Made by a program: the position numbers and the translations under genes
Shown here: piece by piece, positions 5,679-7,815 of the stretch
Numbering within the stretch: position 1 is the stretch's first letter
Layout: the number at the start of each line of letters is the position of its first letter
Origin: Burkholderiales bacterium
GTDB taxonomy: Bacteria; Pseudomonadota; Gammaproteobacteria; Burkholderiales; Usitatibacteraceae
Assembly: GCA_014378085.1 (NCBI GenBank)
Contig: JACMOJ010000550.1
Coordinates: 1 to 7,815, forward strand
Length of the DNA stretch: 7,815 bases
Direction: 5' to 3'
Notes under the pieces: generated by a model
Told to the model about the DNA's origin: nothing
The model's database searches: none
The model's input: only the letters and a program-made list of their open reading frames with translations

Positions 5679-6356
5679 ATGAAAATTGACTTTGTCTCCG
5701 ATATTGCTTGCCCATGGTGTGCGGTCGGCTTGAATGCCTTGGAAACCGCGCTGAAAAATATCGGCGACGATATCCCGGTGACCATTTATATGCAGCCCTT
5801 CGAGTTAAACCCAGACATGGGCACCGAAGGCGTGGATGCGGGCGAGTACCTCATGAAAAAATACGGCATGACGGCCGAACAACTGCAGGGTGCGCGGGAC
5901 ACGTTGCGCGAGCGCGGTGCGGCGGTGGGTTTTGCCTTTGGTGATCGCAGCCGCATCTGGAATACCTTTGACGCGCATCGCCTGTTGTTGTGGGCAGCCG
6001 ATCAAGACACAACCACCGGGAAAGGGCAGCAACGCGCCCTGAAACACGCGTTACTGCGCGCCTACCACGGCGAAGGCCGCAATCCGGCTGACGCCACCGT
6101 CCTGCTGGAACTGGTGAAGGAAGTTGGTCTGGACGTCGCACTCGCGGGCAAGGTCATCGCCTCAGATTTGTACGCCAACGAAGTGCGCCAAGCCGAGCAG
6201 TTTTGGCAGGAAAACGGCATCAATGCGGTGCCATCGGTCATCATCAACGACCGCCACTTGATTCAGGGCGGGCAGCCAGCCGACGCGTTCGAGAATGCAA
6301 TTCGCCGGATTGCCGCCGATGAGGCTGAGGCGGCCTATACGGGCGAAAACAAATAG
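5679..6356 (+). CDS. DsbA-family oxidoreductase, FrnE-like
   Basis: A 225-residue thioredoxin-fold protein with a helical insertion, of the DsbA/FrnE group (2-hydroxychromene-2-carboxylate isomerase/DsbA-like). It starts MKIDFVSDIACPWC, placing the first strand and the CPWC redox motif (Cys11, Cys14) at the N-terminus as in family members. There is no signal peptide, so it acts in the cytoplasm. Other family marks are NTFDAHR (95-101), the cis-proline in NAVPSV (Pro185) and GGQP (197-200). The length matches the family. A TTG at 5661 in the same frame would add six residues but has no support, since the homologous start is at the ATG. No strong ribosome-binding site is seen. The likely role is thiol-disulfide exchange or isomerisation in the cytoplasm, possibly linked to oxidative stress as reported for FrnE proteins; the substrate is unknown. 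It converges with the amidohydrolase gene, leaving 52 bases between stops. Confidence 0.92.
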   Translation: MKIDFVSDIACPWCAVGLNALETALKNIGDDIPVTIYMQPFELNPDMGTEGVDAGEYLMKKYGMTAEQLQGARDTLRERGAAVGFAFGDRSRIWNTFDAHRLLLWAADQDTTTGKGQQRALKHALLRAYHGEGRNPADATVLLELVKEVGLDVALAGKVIASDLYANEVRQAEQFWQENGINAVPSVIINDRHLIQGGQPADAFENAIRRIAADEAEAAYTGENK

Positions 6357-6396
6357 GACCGGCGAAACCAAATCGGGCCGGCGAACCCACTAGGCA
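6340..6396 (+). repeat. Degenerate 19-bp tandem repeat, three units, across a stop codon
   Basis: Units at 6340-6358, 6359-6377 and 6378-6396 share the core GGCGAA and the pattern C-G/C-GGCGAA followed by A/C-rich sequence. Units one and two match at 15 of 19 positions; units two and three at 12 of 19. The TAG stop of the DsbA-family gene (6354-6356) lies in unit one, and the matching bases of unit two read TCG. The units span the end of the gene and most of the gap before the convergent amidohydrolase. No intrinsic terminator is seen here. Confidence 0.5.
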
Positions 6397-6408
6397 ATCT
6401 GGGCTGAC

Positions 6409-7671
6409 TTACGCCGATTCGTTCATGACCATGTTTTTGACTATTTCACCTGCACGAACGATGACACGCACGTTGTCGCCGTTGGCTGCTAATACCGAAA
6501 TATCTTTCAACGGGTCGCCCTCGACCACCAGCAAATCTGCATAAGCACCCGGCTGGATGCACCCCAGCTTGCCTTCCAGCATCATCATCTCGGCGCTGAC
6601 TGACGTTGCTTGGCGCAAAATTTCCAGTGGGGTAAATACTTCACTTCGCAGCACAAACTCGCGGCACTGTTGATCGTAGAGGCCGCCGAGCAGGTCGGTG
6701 CCAAAACACACTTTCACGTTGTTTTTGCGCATCTCGTGGAGTCCGGCGACGGCGCCCTTCCAGGCGATATTCATTTTCTCTTGGCTTTGTGCGGGGAAGC
6801 CCAGTTTGCGTCCCATTTTCACCAGTTGTTCGATAGTGATTATGGTCGGCACGATGTACGCGCCGCGCTCGGCCACAAACTTAGCGGTGTCTGAATCGAT
6901 CAGCGTGCCGTGCTCAATGGTCCGCACGCCAAATTCCACACACCGACGAATTGCACTCGCCGGATGGCAGTGCGCCGAAACGTAGGTACGCCGCTCCATA
7001 CATTCACCGACAATGGCGCGAATTTCATCTTCGCGATACTGATTCATCCAGATGGGATCAGTGGGGGATGCCACGCCGCCGGAGCCCATGATCTTGATGC
7101 AATGCGCGCCCTGCCGCAACTCTTCTCGCACCGCCTTCAAACATTCATCCACGCCATCGGCCACCACACACAATGCGTTGAAGACCCCACCGGAACATGC
7201 ACACATCGCATGGTAGTTCGGACGCTCCTCAATTTGCCGAAAATCACCGTGGCCGCCCGTCATCGACAGCGCCTTGCCTGAGTAGAAAAAACGCGGCCCT
7301 TCAAACAGCTTGTCCGACATTGCCCGCTGCAAGCTGTAGTTGCCGCCGCCGACATCGCGCACCGTCGTAAAGCCGCATTTGAGCGCGTGCTGCAACATCC
7401 TTACCGCGTGGGTGGCACGATAGGTTTCGCCCAATTTTTCGATAGAGGCAACCGAAACGTCGCTCGCAAAAGCATGAATGTGCGCATCGATCATGCCGGG
7501 CATGAGTGTTCTGCCGGCAACATTGATCGTCACCGCATTTGGGGCCGCTTTGATCGGCTGGTGGGAGACTTCCTGTATCAGACCGTCAGCCACCAGCACG
7601 GACATGCCCTCCGCACAATCCGCGCTGACCCCGTCAAACACACGTGCATTGGTGAAGATAAGTGTTGGCAT
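6409..7671 (-). CDS. Metal-dependent amidohydrolase (imidazolonepropionase/prolidase-like group)
   Basis: A 420-residue cytoplasmic amidohydrolase expected to hydrolyse an amide, cyclic amide or peptide-like bond with a two-metal site. The N-terminal beta-sandwich part (LIFTNARVFDG, 4-14) leads to PGMIDAHIH (58-66), giving ligands His64 and His66. The bridging, probably carboxylated lysine is Lys193 in IKIMGSGG. Further ligands are His234 (SAHCH), His254 (IEHGT) and Asp326 (FGTD). The C-terminal LGCIQPGAYADLLVVEGDP (369-387) closes the composite domain. All six metal ligands are present, so it is probably active. The pattern fits the COG1228-type group (imidazolonepropionase and related, including lysine/arginine-type Xaa-Pro dipeptidases). 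The absence of histidine-degradation neighbours argues against a true HutI. Thirteen cysteines are present, several clustered at 157-191, with no signal peptide. The ATG at 7669-7671 has AGGAAG eight bases upstream. Substrate is unknown. Confidence 0.92.
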   Translation of the reverse strand: MPTLIFTNARVFDGVSADCAEGMSVLVADGLIQEVSHQPIKAAPNAVTINVAGRTLMPGMIDAHIHAFASDVSVASIEKLGETYRATHAVRMLQHALKCGFTTVRDVGGGNYSLQRAMSDKLFEGPRFFYSGKALSMTGGHGDFRQIEERPNYHAMCACSGGVFNALCVVADGVDECLKAVREELRQGAHCIKIMGSGGVASPTDPIWMNQYREDEIRAIVGECMERRTYVSAHCHPASAIRRCVEFGVRTIEHGTLIDSDTAKFVAERGAYIVPTIITIEQLVKMGRKLGFPAQSQEKMNIAWKGAVAGLHEMRKNNVKVCFGTDLLGGLYDQQCREFVLRSEVFTPLEILRQATSVSAEMMMLEGKLGCIQPGAYADLLVVEGDPLKDISVLAANGDNVRVIVRAGEIVKNMVMNESA

Positions 7672-7679
7672 CGTGCGCG

Positions 7680-7699
7680 CTTCCTGGCTATTAATTTTA
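7680..7699 (-). promoter_or_regulatory. Ribosome binding site and possible -10 box of the amidohydrolase
   Basis: On the minus strand AGGAAG (7685-7680) lies eight bases before the ATG at 7671, a good Shine-Dalgarno site. Just upstream, TAAAAT (7699-7694) matches the -10 consensus at five of six positions, but no good -35 sits at 16-18 bases. If used, the leader would be very short, about 15-20 bases. The remaining sequence to 7815 holds no gene I can support; it includes a short TCACC/GGTGA dyad at 7781-7794. Confidence 0.4.
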
Positions 7700-7815
7700 T
7701 TGTGAAACTCGTTTAAAAACGGGCATCTTCAGTCGATTTTGCCTGAAAACGCTCGTCAATACTAGAGTTTGGCGAATCGTTCACCAACCGGTGACCAATA
7801 GGCGGCCGCCACAAT

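Noticed and set aside
4993..5715. A 240-residue open frame on the minus strand across the end of the cyclophilin gene and the following gap
   Set aside because: It starts inside the DsbA-family gene without a ribosome-binding site, runs antisense to two supported genes and is Arg-rich and without recognisable motifs.

Overview
The window looks like an ordinary chromosomal stretch from a moderately GC-rich Gram-negative bacterium, most likely a gamma- or betaproteobacterium. This is inferred from a lipobox esterase, a secreted cyclophilin with FG-GAP/VCBS-like repeats, a FrnE-type DsbA-family protein and a CurA-type reductase. No tRNA, rRNA, insertion sequence, CRISPR array or phage gene was seen.

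Layout from left to right. Bases 1-138 hold the last 45 codons of an unidentified + strand gene. A 268-base gap follows, with a doubtful antisense small membrane ORF. A lipoprotein alpha/beta-hydrolase (407-1303, +) then converges on a two-gene minus-strand unit. That unit is a CurA/PTGR-type NADP-dependent reductase (start chosen at 3370) followed by a divergent alpha/beta-hydrolase-fold protein (2309-1479). The two overlap by four bases (GTGA). A long imperfect hairpin lies between the convergent ends. Ahead of the reductase is a perfect 16-bp palindrome, a plausible operator.

Divergently transcribed is a 559-residue secreted protein (3526-5205, +) that fuses a cyclophilin-type peptidyl-prolyl isomerase to six calcium-loop-like repeats. 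A 473-base stretch without a confident gene follows; it contains one low-confidence small ORF with a strong ribosome-binding-site-like sequence and a TTG start. A DsbA-family oxidoreductase (5679-6356, +) then converges on a metal-dependent amidohydrolase (7671-6409, -). A degenerate 19-bp tandem repeat crosses the stop codon of the oxidoreductase gene.

The genes do not form one pathway. The clearest functional unit is the reductase plus hydrolase-fold pair, whose overlap suggests coupled translation and perhaps successive steps on one small carbonyl or ester substrate (inference). The observations most worth a second look are the apparent loss of all three catalytic residues in that hydrolase-fold protein, the cyclophilin/FG-GAP fusion, and the palindrome at the reductase promoter. 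I found no convincing evidence of a wholly new multi-gene system.
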